DNA from: Portunus trituberculatus
Taxonomy: Eukaryota; Arthropoda; Malacostraca; Decapoda; Portunidae
Direction: 5' to 3'
Assembly: GCF_017591435.1 (NCBI RefSeq)
Contig: NC_059295.1
Coordinates: 41,990,282-42,054,281, forward strand
Length of the DNA: 64,000 nt
Part shown: piece by piece, positions 11,548 through 25,472 of the stretch
How positions within the stretch are numbered: the first letter of the stretch is position 1
How the letters are laid out: the number at the start of each line of letters is the position of its first letter
The notes under the pieces: generated by a model
The model's input: only the letters and a program-made list of their open reading frames with translations
What the model was told of the DNA's origin: nothing
Database searches by the model: none
Position numbers and translations under genes: made by a program

Positions 11548-12513
11548 GCAACCCCCTTTAACGAAGGGGTTACGTTCCTAAAAAACTCTTCGTTAAGCGA
11601 AACTTCGTTAAGCGAACCGATTATAACAAGTTTAACTTGAACTTTCACTGAGAGTAAGCAAAATGAGAGTGCATCATAGTACGATGAAAGGTTTATTGAA
11701 AGTAAAAATTATGAAGTTTAACACTTAGGCAGTTAAATTTAATTTAAGTCATTATAATGTACATTAATGTATGTATGTACGTAGCTTTATAATGTTGATG
11801 ATTTTAAATTTACGAAGGGAGGGAGAGTGAAACGGGAAAGACACTAACCGGCAACCTGTGGAATGTAAACAAAGGGCGCATCATTGTACCGCATACAAAA
11901 CTTATGTACCACATTTCCACAAGGCTTTCCATTTTATCCATTGTAGAGTCACGAGTTCAGGTGGTTCTTTTAGCTTGCAAGGAAGATAGTCTCACCAGTC
12001 TTCTTAATAGTCTGCTGACTTGAAAATAGTAGACAGTAGATGGAGTCAAGATGGTGGCCAGGAATGCTATAGTTTTCTCACCTCTCTCGTGTCTGTGAAT
12101 AATATCCAGCTTCACTTCGAGAGTAAGAGACTTCCTGGTCATTTTAGGAATGCTAGGCAACATTGCAAGGAGTTTTGGTGGTAAGTTGAGCGAGTGAAGA
12201 CGAGCTGCTGCTGACGCTGTTATGGGAATGAGTGGTGCGTGTTGTCCACGAGAGGCTTGATCTTGATCTTGTCTTGATTCTACAGGTGTCCCAGGATTTC
12301 TCCTGAGGCAGGCCTTAGTATTTGCGGTTGCTAGTGTATTCAAAAGCTTGTCGGTTTGCGTTATACGGCGGGGCTTTCAAACTTGGAAAACATTACCTGG
12401 ATATAACTTCGTTAAAACGAGTTTGGTATTCGTTAAATGAGCAGATAGTAGTAAAATGAAACCTTCGTTGTAGCGAAATTTCGTTGTGTGAACCTTCGTT
12501 AAACGGAGGTTGC

Positions 12514-12516
<3 letters not shown>
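11545..12516. mobile_element. Family B element, copy B3
   Basis: The termini caggcaacccccttta and aaacggaggttgcctg are inverted repeats next to (TA)n. It carries a reverse-strand transposase N-terminal relic (see 11957-12343). Confidence 0.85.
11957..12343 (-). pseudogene. pogo/Tigger transposase N-terminal (CENP-B/psq-type HTH) relic in B3
   Basis: The reverse-strand frame contains KMTRKSLTLEVKLDII, HRHERGEKT and LTPSTV, the signature of the CENP-B/pogo-type N-terminal helix-turn-helix that binds the element's own ends. The frame is lost within the second helix. The DDE catalytic domain is absent, so it can encode at most a truncated DNA-binding segment. Sister copies in B4 (15966-16217) and B5 (19102-19587) carry the same block. 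Confidence 0.7.

Positions 12517-12586
<70 letters not shown>
12517..12586. repeat. (TA)n microsatellite between B3 and C1
   Basis: About 70 bp of TA abutting the termini of two different transposon families. Confidence 0.95.
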
Positions 12587-12589
<3 letters not shown>

Positions 12590-13937
12590 TGGTGCCTTGG
12601 AAAACAAACTTAATCCATTTAAAATTTTGTTCTTACTCCAAAATGGTAACCAAAGTATCAAAATACATGTATTCATATGGAAGAAATTATAATTCGTTCC
12701 AAACCACCTCCCAAGACCCCAAAGAATTGTATTTTTCACCTAATTTCTTACTTTTTCCATAATATTACTATATATACTACTACTACTACTATTATGCTAT
12801 AAATATAGAAGATAGGAAAATAAAGCAGGAAAGTAAGCAAAATGTAATATAATGAAAATTCAACTTCTCGTGGTCAGAAACAAGCGTCACCACATCCTCC
12901 TCATGTGACTCCATCAAGCCAGCACCACACACTCTTATATAAGCCAATAAGTTTTTTTTTGATATACTGCATTCATTATGGAAAATAAATCAAGGAAGTA
13001 AGCAAATTGTAATATGAAAATTCAACTTCTTCGCGGTCAGAAACAAGCGTCAACACATCCTCCTCAGACGACTCCATCAAGCCAGCAATACGCACTCTTA
13101 TCTAAACCAATAATGAGATAAAAATAATGATTGCAATATTGTCATTCATCATACTATGTTTCTGAACTGCTTACTTATCCATGGAAATACATGTATATCT
13201 TATATCTCACTAAGAAATGCATAAAAAATGATAAAATACAGCATACTGACATAAGTGCTCACACCATCATCACGCTTGGCGCCCTCACACTTCCACAAAC
13301 ATATCCTTGTAAAAGCTGATAGTACATGATTGGCTAAGTGTCCACCATCTTGAAAACAATGGGCCAACGACAGGCCTTGATATATGACAGATAGCCTCAA
13401 GCATAAACAAACTGTGTGGCATAAAGGAGCGTGCACGGTCCAGATATAAGATATATCTGGACAGTGGGAGCGTGGCTTCTGAAAAGCGCCATGATCATGC
13501 CCTGATGGGCTCTAACGTAAGAGCCACGATCGTGCCTGACGGGCTACAAGTGTTGAGGCTTTTAATTCATGAGCTGGATGCTCTCTCTTCCCCTCAGTTC
13601 TTCTAGAATCTTCCATATGTCTGTCTGTATGTCTTTTGACCATGTGTGCTGCTACGCTAGGCAATGATCTTAATAACTAAAAAAAAATTAATATTATCCT
13701 TGGCACTACAAAACAAGAACCAAACAACTACAAACAACATTCCTGAGGCACTGAGTCAGTGTGGTGCCCCAGCATGCAGTCAGCTGATCGCGCAGTGCTG
13801 CGCGCAATCTGTTGACCGCATTTGTTATTGTTCATACTCCAAAGCAAAGTTTGTCCTCCAATGTAAAAAAGAACAATGTTTTTTTGTTCATAATCCAAAT
13901 GGTTCATACTCAAAAGCATTCGTACTCCAAGGTACCA

Positions 13938-13940
<3 letters not shown>
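12587..13940. mobile_element. Family C element, copy C1 (pogo/Tigger-type)
   Basis: The left end is cagtggtgccttggaaaac and the right end is its reverse complement (tactccaaggtaccactg), both in (TA)n. Sub-terminal repeats of the form TTCatACTCCAAA recur at both ends. Inside is a direct duplication of about 180 bp (around 12830-12930 and 12985-13110, sharing gtcagaaacaagcgtc). No transposase was recognised. Confidence 0.8.

Positions 13941-14018
<78 letters not shown>
13941..14018. repeat. (TA)n microsatellite after C1
   Basis: About 78 bp of TA at the C1 right terminus. Confidence 0.95.

Positions 14019-16544
<2,526 letters not shown>

Positions 16545-16610
<66 letters not shown>
16545..16610. 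repeat. (TA)n microsatellite between B4 and A3
   Basis: About 66 bp of TA joining B4 to A3. Confidence 0.95.
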
Positions 16611-16611
<1 letters not shown>

Positions 16612-16614
<3 letters not shown>

Positions 16615-17716
16615 GGTACCTCGACATATGAATTTAATTTGTTCCGTGACGATCGTTGTATATAAAAAAAATTGTATATGAAATAAATTTTTCCCATAGA
16701 AATTAATGGAAATAGAATCAATTCGTTCTTATGATACGAATTTACCCCCCAAAATATTAACATGCTTTAAATACCAACCAAATATAGAATTGATATAAGA
16801 TAAATAGAATGTTTATTGTATGCATGATATAAATGTACTACTATATTGCCCAAAATAACAACTTAACCTGCAAAACTTGGGACACGTTGATAGACGTTCA
16901 TCAAGTAAAACTTGGGGCACGTTGATAGACATTTAGGCTTTTTACGGCTATATTTTGGCTATTTTCTTCCTGTTTTCTTTGCTTGTGAGCTGGCAACACT
17001 CATCAGGAGTAAACATATGCTATACATCACTGTGTCTCCAACTCCCACGATGGATGGTGGGAGCGACAGTGATTTCATGGTGTCTGATTCCGCCACCTCT
17101 CCCGTGCCTTACTTCTACACCTCTCGCCATGTTGTGGGGAGACAACTTTTGAATGAGAGTGGTATCAGAACAGGAGAGAGAGAGAGGGAGGATACAAGGG
17201 GCCCATTTTCTATTGCTCTAGCCAAGGCTGCTGAACCCAATCGGACGCAAGGCCATGTACACCGATGATACCACCTTATTCAACCTGTGATATTTGGTAA
17301 CCATAACATCTAGAGACTTCTGGTTCTTTACATTGCAAAGAGAAAGAGTTGCTTGTGGGCAGAACACCATTTGTACTCATTTGTTTATTGAATTTCCAAG
17401 TATGTGAATACAGGCTATGTTGTGTGTTTCTTGCCAAACTTTTTTTTTTTGGGGGTGATCTTCAGTTCACAAAACTCAAAAAATACAGACTGCCAAGGAG
17501 CACAGACACATACATGCACACAGGATGAACAACGATACACAACGCATGCTGAATGTTCGGATGGAAGCAGGTAGCCGAGCGATTACTGCGCCACCTACTG
17601 ATGGCTATTCGTAACTTGAAAATATTTTCGTATTTTGAGGCATAAATTATATGAAAATTTTCATCGTTTATTAAAACAATCGTATGTTGGGGCGTTTGTA
17701 TCTCGAGGTATTACTG
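16612..17716. mobile_element. Family A element, copy A3
   Basis: Left end agtggtacctcgacatatg, right end tatctcgaggtattactg. It lacks the internal duplication of A1 and A2 and has one short GA tract (about 17174-17190), so it represents the ancestral single-unit form. Its right TA (17717-17718) is shared with the left end of element E1. Confidence 0.8.
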
Positions 17717-17718
17717 TA

Positions 17719-18560
17719 CAGTGCTTACTCCAGTTTTGCGAGTTCAAATTTTGCGATACGCCAATTTTGTGACCATGGACCAAAACTTGCCATTTTTTAA
17801 ATTTGCCTATCTTGCTCCTTTCTCCCGGTGTTGGGAGTGGTGGCGGGAGAGAGAGCGTTCCCGCAAATTATATATCACTGTATTATATAGGCAATATTTC
17901 ATTATTTTATTCATATTTATCATATTAAAGTATATTATTATCGTATTTATATTATATTTATCATAGTTTGGTGGTTCTTGGCTAGATTTCATAAAAATCT
18001 GGCGGTAATTCAACGAAGCTAATCTGGCAACACTGCCCTGCTCCTTCCCGCCTTCCATTTGTTTACGTACACCTCCACAGAGTTCTCTCTGCAAATTTGG
18101 AGGAATCCTTGTGCTCGACTTTGTGTGACATGGCGCCACCAACCAAGAAAAACATTAGGCTAACCTTGGAGCAGAAGATGAAGATAATTAAGATGAAAAG
18201 AAATGGAAAAAGGAACTGTGATATTTCCAGATAGTTTGGTGTGGGAGAATCAACTGTGAGAATGGTGTTTAAAAACAGTGAGAAAACTGAAAAAGCTGTA
18301 AAAACCTATGGTGGACAGATTTTTTATTCTCGTAGCCATTGTACAAACACTGTGATCATTCATATGGAAAGATACCTGGCTCAATATATATGTGATATAA
18401 ATATGGGCAAAATATTAGGAAATTATTGAAAAATTAGGCGACCATGGATGAGGGGACAACCATATTCAATTTTTCCCATAGGAATAATACTTCCAATTTT
18501 GCGATTTTTAAATTTGCGACTCACAATGCTGCCCCATTTCTCGCAAAATTGAAGTAAGCA

Positions 18561-18563
<3 letters not shown>
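17719..18563 (+). mobile_element. Family E element, copy E1 (pogo/Tigger-type)
   Basis: Termini cagtgcttactccagttttgcg and cgcaaaattgaagtaagcactg are inverted repeats flanked by TA. It carries a transposase N-terminus starting at 18130. At 845 bp it is an internally deleted, non-autonomous copy. Confidence 0.85.
18130..18318 (+). pseudogene. Transposase N-terminal HTH relic in E1
   Basis: The start codon at 18130 opens MAPPTKKNIRLTLEQKMKII, followed by KRNGKRNCDISR, an in-frame TAG at 18232-18234, then FGVGESTVRMVFKNSEK. The two halves are the two helices of the pogo/CENP-B-type DNA-binding fold, so the TAG is a real lesion within the domain. The frame continues to about KTYGG and then becomes non-homologous; the DDE domain is deleted. 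Confidence 0.75.

Positions 18564-18635
<72 letters not shown>
18564..18635. repeat. (TA)n microsatellite between E1 and F1
   Basis: About 72 bp of TA. Confidence 0.95.
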
Positions 18636-18638
<3 letters not shown>

Positions 18639-18873
18639 TCAACCCTCGGCTATCGCGACTTCAGCTATCGCGTTTTATTGCTATCACGCACCCATGAAAA
18701 GCTGCTAAAATTTCATTATCGCTACCTCAGATGCCTGCTATCGCGCGCCCAGCCATGACATCATGGGATATCTGAGCGCTCATTGGCCAAAACCACCTTC
18801 CCGCCAAGATGAAACACAGTCTCTGAGTTGTTCAATTCGCTATCTATTTCGACCCCAATTTCAACCCCAATTG

Positions 18874-18875
<2 letters not shown>
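18636..18875. mobile_element. Family F element fragment (left end only)
   Basis: Begins cagtcaaccctcggctatcg directly after TA, with repeated GCTATCGCG motifs behind it as in other Tigger-like ends. It stops at the next TA array after about 240 bp without a matching right terminus. Confidence 0.65.

Positions 18876-18971
<96 letters not shown>
18876..18971. repeat. (TA)n microsatellite after F1
   Basis: About 95 bp of TA between the F1 fragment and B5. Confidence 0.95.
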
Positions 18972-18972
<1 letters not shown>

Positions 18973-18979
18973 CTATATA

Positions 18980-19683
18980 TTAACGAAGATTCAAACAATG
19001 AAATTTCGCCACAACGAAGGTTTCATTTTACTACCATCTGCTCGTTTAACGAACACCAAACTCGCTTTAACGAAGTTTTATCCAGGTAATTTTTTCCAAG
19101 TTTGAAAGCCCGCTGTATCACGCAAGCCGACAAGCTTTTGAATACACCAGGAGCCGCAAATACTAAGGCCTTCCTCAGGAGAAGTCCTGGGACACCTGTA
19201 GAATCAAGATCAAGATCAAGATCAAGCCTCTCGTGGACAACAAACGCACCACTCACTCCCATGACAGCGTCAGCAGCAGCTCGTCTTCACTCGCTCAACT
19301 TACCACCAAGATGCTCTGCAATGTGGCCTAGCTTTCCTAAGAAGACCAGGAAATCTCTTACTCTCGAAGTGAAGCTGGATATTATTCACAGACACGAGAG
19401 AGGCGAGAAAACTAAAGCATTGCTGGCCACCATTCTTAACTCCATCTACTGTCTCTACTATTTTCAAGTCAGCAGACTATTAAGAAGGCTGGTGAGACTG
19501 TATCTTCCTTGCAAGCTAAAAGAACCACCTGAACTCATGACTCTACAATACATAAAATGGAAAGCCTTTTGGAAATGTGGTACATAAGTTTTGTATGCGG
19601 TACAATGATGCGCCCTTTGTTTACATTCCACAGGTTGCCGGTTAGTGTCTTTCCTGTTTCACTCTCCCTCCCTTCATAAATTG
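18980..19683. mobile_element. Family B element, copy B5, inverted and truncated
   Basis: This is family B in the opposite orientation to B1-B4: it opens with the reverse complement of the B right-end region (ttaacgaag, then acgaaatttcg-type motifs) and runs to the internal segment ggttgccggttagtg. The outer termini are missing at both ends; it breaks off at about 19683. Confidence 0.75.
19102..19587 (+). pseudogene. pogo/Tigger transposase N-terminal relic in B5
   Basis: This is the longest open version of the family B coding remnant. A Ser/Arg-rich leader precedes FPKKTRKSLTLEVKLDII and HRHERGEKTKALLATIL. A frameshift then replaces the second helix (compare FKSADSIKEAGE in B4). There is no clear initiation codon context and no catalytic domain. 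The frame probably counts as an N-terminal fragment rather than a functional protein. Confidence 0.65.
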
Positions 19684-20922
19684 GAGCCTGTTATCTCTTC
19701 CGTTCCCCCTTTTTTTTTTTTTAACATTACATATTACTTACATGCATTACTAATTAGATGAATAAATGGAATATTAAAGGGTCTATTGTAAGCACAAATA
19801 TATTCATAATAATCATGGCAAACACTTAAAGCCTACTACCAGCGGCGAACCATGCAGTAACTGATAAAGAACACAGATGGGCCTGGCAAGTCCACTATCA
19901 GAGAATGGTGGAAGTCGTATAACATCAAGCACGCCTTAGATAACATCAAGTCATCTTGGGACGAAGTGAAGACGTCTACCATGAACTTGGCATGGAATAA
20001 AGTATGGCCAGAATACGCGCATGACTTCCCAGGCTTTGCTGAAGATGACATCGGTGCGATCAGAAATGACATAGTAAATTTGTGCCATAGGGCTGGTTTT
20101 GATGAAGTTGATGATGTTCAAGATTTTTTGGAAATTCGTTTTGAACCTCTCTCAAATGATGAACTTACAGAGCTAGACAAGGTATCACAGGAGGCAGAAA
20201 AAGAGGGAGACTTGTGCGTGGCCTGGACATCAAAACTCTTAGAGAGTGTCTCAGTGGTATCAAAAAAGCTCTGGAAACCCAGAAGGCATGTGACATAAAT
20301 CCTGCCAGGAGTAGCAAAGTGGCTCATGATGTAGAGAAAAGTGTCAGGATTTATCAAGAAATCTATGATGAAAAAACAAGAAAAACCAAACAGTCCTCCA
20401 TCTAATCGTTCTTCAAGCCAGTCAGATATGCCGTCCGTGTCACACCTGCCGACCCTGCTACAGCTGGCCCTTCCATATCTGCTGCCGATGGTTCTACAGC
20501 TGGCCCTTCCTCAATATCCTCTTTCTTCAAACCACTGAAATGTGCCGACCCTGCTACAGCTGGCCCTTCCACATCTGCTTCCGACAGTGCAGACGACGAC
20601 GTCTTTTCCTTGTCTGCCCACTCAGCGGAAGATGAGTAAGGGCTGAAATCCCTACTGTCCCTTATTCTTGGGAGGGACATCATCTGATAGAATACATGGC
20701 GATTGAAAAGTAAATAAAAAATTTTTGTTTAGTTTGTGCAGTACTTTACATTTTTTTTTTTTAATGATTATTTTCATGTATTTTCATTTCTGTAGGGGTG
20801 ACTTTTGACATGCTGGAATGCATCCCTATTATTACATGTTATAATGGGTTTGGTATAGGGTAATTTCGATTTGCGGTAAGGTTTTCAGGAATGAATATGC
20901 ACCGTATAACGAGGACTTACTG
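19684..20922 (+). mobile_element. Family G element, copy G1 (Tigger with transposase C-terminal half, left end lost)
   Basis: The right terminus is ccgtataacgaggacttactg at 20902-20922 followed by TA. The left terminus is not found; the boundary with B5 is near 19684 but not exact. It carries the C-terminal half of a Tigger transposase (19870-20639) and the same 3' non-coding segment as G2. Confidence 0.75.
19870..20639 (+). pseudogene. Tigger transposase, C-terminal half (TIGD1-like), frameshifted
   Basis: The frame beginning NTDGPGKSTIREWWKSYNIK continues through SSWDEVKTSTMNLAWNKVWP and HDFPGFAEDD to an acidic stretch. This is the region just after the DDE core in Tigger transposases. Near 20215 the frame shifts to a second segment (LDIKTLRECLSGIKKALE, IYQEIYDEK), then shifts again to a Pro/Ala/Ser-rich tail with repeated DPATAGPSTS motifs that ends at TAA 20637-20639. 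The DNA-binding domain and the DDE core are missing and at least two frameshifts are present, so it is inactive. Confidence 0.78.
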
Positions 20923-20965
20923 TATATGTATGTATATACGTACACACACATATGTATGTGTAGTA

Positions 20966-22600
20966 CAGTGGAACCTTGGTGTATGAACTTACCGTATTTT
21001 ATGGCTTGCAAAACACTGTATCTTGGAAGACGCACCCTAATATTTGAAAGAAATTTCTAGGAAAAAAAAAGTCATTCTCATACAAGAACACATTCACCAT
21101 ATACCCGACAACTGAACACAAAAACATAAGAAGCAAGGAGTCTGCAAGATGCTATTGTTTCAGCACTTATTACAGGTTTGCTGGAGCACTCACCACAAAT
21201 TTAAAACTATGTCAATAAAAACACCATAGGTAAAAACGTACACACAGTGAAGCAGTCCATCTCTTCTTGTTTTAGTGACGGGCAACGGCATGGATTGGAC
21301 ATATTTTTTACAATACAGAATCACTTGTCCGATCGCCAAAACCGAACGCGTCAGTGCTGCAGTTCATATTTATTTTATTTTGCAATAGTGCTTCATAGGC
21401 TTTACCAATGTGAATATAATTCACAAGTGGAGTTTTGACTCTTGCTTGAACAAGTAAGCCATTTGGATGTTCTATTAATAAAGTTATGAAAGCACCTGGC
21501 ATATGTGTGCGTCCGTGTGTATGTATGTGTGTGTTGCTATGAGACGAGGGAGTGGCCCGTTTTCTCCTTATGCCGAGTAGGCTCCAGGAAGGATTATGGT
21601 ATTGGAAATACTTGTAACAGCTCAGTACTGAGTTTACATCATATAAAGGGCTGAATTAAATAGTACTTAAGCTAACATCATATTGTAATGACTCAACATA
21701 CAAATCCAGGTCGCTATCGGTCAAGTGTCCAAGCTCACTTGAGGCTAGGTGTTGCTTTACAATAATAACATTCATCTTGGAAGATGCACTAGTATTTTTC
21801 AGGGTATTTTTTAGGGGAAAAAGTGCATTTTGTAAGCCATAAAATATGGTAATTCATTCCTGAAGGCCATTTACGATCTGAAATGTTCAAGAACCAAAAT
21901 TATTTTCCCCTTAGGAATCATGTAAAATAGATTAATTTGTTCCTAGATCCCAGGGTTGTGTTTGAGAGAGCATCTTGGCTTGCACCCTGTTGTCCCTGCA
22001 GTATGAGTCTATCAAACACTTTTGTGCCTCAGCTGGAATTAACAAAGGATCATCATTGCTACAGTAATGGCATCTAAATAACAGCAAGACAGCATACAGT
22101 GATCTTTCTGGCAATGTTTTATCATGCATCATTAGCTGTCCTGGTAGGGAAGTGCCTCTGTGTTGTGATCATTTGTGACAACAAGTAAGGAGGCCCAAAC
22201 AAACACATCATGGAATCTCATGACTCGTGGTATTTGCCATACCAGCAAAGCAACTTGGAAATAATTTTTGCTTTGTTGGTATGGCTTTCTATATTTCTGT
22301 TGTAATACACTTAGGCTTCTTAATATCACTATCACTAACACATTTTACTATATTGGGAAGCATAATGAGGGTCAGTTTAATGCAAAAAGGAAAAAATAGA
22401 ACAGCACAAGAAACACTATTTACTGTGTGGTACCATAAGAACAACCGACTTTCTATGCGATGCCATCTTGTGCCAAAGCTAGCAGCTCTGTTCGTGGACC
22501 AAATTTTTTTTTCATGGACCAAGACAAAATTTGTTAAAAAATTAAGTTCCTCAACTGATTTGTTTGTGCACTGGAGTGTTTGTGAACCGAGGTTCCACTG
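20966..22600. mobile_element. Family H TIR element, interrupted by element I1
   Basis: Left end cagtggaaccttggtgtatg, right end gtgaaccgaggttccactg, each adjacent to TA. Element I1 sits at 20992-21849; the host flanks read gaactta / taattcattcc. No transposase seen. The remaining ORFs look random. Confidence 0.8.
20992..21849. mobile_element. Family I TIR element nested in H1
   Basis: Termini ccgtattttatggcttgcaaaa and its reverse complement (ttttgtaagccataaaatatgg) are flanked by TA target duplications. A second sub-terminal inverted pair (tcttggaagacgcac / gcatcttggaagatgcac) adds support. No coding capacity recognised; Tc1/mariner or pogo type by target only. Confidence 0.75.
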
Positions 22601-23022
22601 TATATTCTCTTGTATTATGGATAGTGATTATTTTTAGAATCCAAGAACACAAGGTTTATCAAATTTTGGTTTTAATATTTTAAGGTAGAAAAGAAAATGT
22701 TTAGTCATGACTCATTTTATTTATAAGTAAACTTGAACATGTGAACAGAAAATACTTTCATGTGAAAGACAAATAAGAAACTAGAAGGCATGATGATAGA
22801 TTGTAGAAGAGAAGAGAATTGAATAATGTGAAAGAATTTTGTTTTCAAAGCAAATGTACTGGTATTTGAATTAATATGGAAATTGTAGCAGTGCTTTTAA
22901 GAAAAACTAGTAAGTTTAAATCTTGAATGAGATGTCTTGCATCATTGTGATACAGTTTTATTCCAAAAGTTTTAAGAGGTGGATGTTGATTTGCTGTGTT
23001 TGACTTGTGTTCCTTTTGACAG
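22601..23022. other. Intron sequence, no recognised feature
   Basis: AT-rich intron sequence between H1 and exon c. I see no repeat or coding signal except the acceptor tccttttgacag. Confidence 0.7.
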
Positions 23023-23136
23023 GATGGACTGGAAAAAGATGTGAGGAGGATGAGGATGAATGTAGCCAAACACCGTGCCAAAATGCTGCCATATGTGTCA
23101 ACACACCTGGTGCCTTTGCCTGTGCTTGTGAGTTTG
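23023..23136 (+). CDS. eys: eys-like exon c: EGF repeat 3
   Basis: 114 bp, phases 1-1, acceptor tccttttgacag, donor gtgagt. It completes EGF2 (GWTGKRC) and encodes EGF3. The DEDEC start and the pattern CQNAAICVNTPGAFACACEFG suggest a calcium-binding EGF repeat. Confidence 0.88.
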
Positions 23137-23238
23137 GTGAGTGATGTGCTTATGTTGCAGTATTTTGTGGTCATGAAAATGCTTTAGAGATTGAATTAAG
23201 ATACTGACATAGAGTCATCAATGAGGCTTTTCCTACAG

Positions 23239-23410
23239 GCTTCACTGGCCCCCTGTGTGAGGAGAATCTGGTGTTATGTAAGCCAAATCCATGCAAGAAT
23301 GATGCCCTTTGTGTAATGGAAGAGCACAATGCTACCTGCTACTGTGTGCCTGATTATCATGGACCACAGTGTCAAAAACAGTACAATGACTGCTTACCTT
23401 ATGCACCCAG
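23239..23410 (+). CDS. eys: eys-like exon d: EGF repeat 4 and start of EGF 5
   Basis: 172 bp, phases 1-2, acceptor ttttcctacag, donor gtcaga, separated from exon c by only about 100 bp. It completes EGF3 (GFTGPLC), encodes EGF4 (LCKPNPCKNDALC, ATCYC, PQC) and opens EGF5 with DCLPYAPR. The junction codon is completed by exon e, 16.4 kb downstream. Confidence 0.88.
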
Positions 23411-24596
23411 GTCAGAATATTAAATATTTACACTGATATTTCTTATATACAATTTGAATGTGTATATGTAAACCTACAATACGTTTTAACTATTTATAGC
23501 CTGCAGACTTTATTAATTTTTATTATAGCAAGACTAGGTGAAGTGTTGTCAGGAAGAAAGAAAATGAAATAAGATGTGTAAGGTTGAAAGAAAACTGAAA
23601 TGATGTAAAGATGGCTAATACAAATCAGAATCAAATGCAACACAATAATTAGTTAGATATTATGAAATAGATAAGAAAAGTATTAAAGCATTAAGATGGC
23701 ATGAAGGGTGAGAGGACAATTTTAGGGAGGGTAAGTGGATAAGAGCAGGAAAGAGTTACCACTCCCACCTATACAAGGAATGCTGGTTGTAGTGATGAAG
23801 GAATACTGGTGAAATAGCATTTTTTGGGGTAAAGGTGATTTCTACATGCTCAAATCATTATCACACTCCCTAATCTGCTCAATTTACCAGTTCTTTTACC
23901 CATTTAACTCTTTGCATTTCTTCATTTCTTATTTGATCTTTGTGTTATTTTACATATGATACTCAATTATCTCATCTTCATTACTTACAGTCTCTACTGT
24001 TACCTCTAATGTAGTGGTTCTCAAACTTTTTTGGACTATTGGCACCCCATTGATGCCCACTCACACCACTCGAGCTCCCTTACCCACACAAACATAAGCA
24101 TCGGAACATGTGTAACTACATGATGGGTAAGATGCAAATTAAAAGCAGCTATTGTAAATACTAATGTGTATTTCACAAAAAATACATGGTTTGGATGAGT
24201 TCATTAAGTTAGCAAAAATATCATAAACATAAATAATGGTAACCTAATGATAATAAAGCAAAAAACAATCAGTATAATTTTGATAGTAAAGCAATTAATT
24301 CTGCATTTTCCCCTTTACTTCTTATGAGTAACTTAAGATCAACACATCTTCATTAGCTGGAAATTACAGTAGGACTGAGTGATCATTCTCATCACTAAAT
24401 AATATCTCTCAAGTCTCCAGTCTGTACCTGATTGCTTCACATCCAATACAGAGGCAGGACATTGAATAATCATGAGTATAATGGTTTAGTAATCACATTG
24501 ATATAATTCTAAGATTGTTTGGCTGCTGATGTACAAACATTGATGATAATGGTACATCTTTTGATTCATTAATGGCAAAATTTAAAAGTCACAATA
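23411..24596. other. Intron sequence with a possible hAT-like end
   Basis: Mostly unremarkable intron DNA. At 24012 tagtggttctcaaactttttt resembles a hAT left terminus, but I could not find a right end with matching 8-bp duplications. Confidence 0.4.
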
Positions 24597-24830
24597 CAGA
24601 GGATCCTCATGATTCGACCATTCACAGTTTGAAATATCACCAATTTGAACTCAGTTAATTAATACCCAATCCTCAAGGTTGACCAACTGACTCACCAATT
24701 CGACATTCATATCTCAAGCGCCACCCACCTGGTCATATCCGGCGCCACCACAAATTTGCCGCCTGCCCGCCAGGCTACCCGATACCCTGTGTGTTGCTTA
24801 ACCCTTAAACTGCTAATTCCTAATTGCTGA
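24597..24830 (+). mobile_element. Family N Tigger-like element, left fragment
   Basis: Starts cagaggatcctcatgattcg after TA, then shows repeated short motifs typical of Tigger sub-terminal regions (AATTTGAACTCAG, AATTCGACATTC). A diverged inverted partner ends at 38846. It appears cut off near ttaacccttaaactg at about 24815. Confidence 0.5.
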
Positions 24831-25074
24831 ATGCTTTGGTATGCCTAAAATATAAACATTCCCATGTCAGAGAAAATATATTTCAAATTGTATGCCATGA
24901 ATGGCAAACATCCAAAATGCAGTAATACCAAAGTTTTGAATCTGTAAATAAATAAATAGAGCAAGAAATAGGCCTACAAAACTTTGCGGGCTTTGGAAAG
25001 CACGGGGAACTAGTGACACGTCGGGTGCACTGTATGGTCCGGGTTGGGAGCTGAGCGGTACCAAGCTGGGCCGT

Positions 25075-25429
<355 letters not shown>

Positions 25430-25472
25430 TTACCTAATTGTATTTACCTAATTGTAACATACGGGAAAAGAG

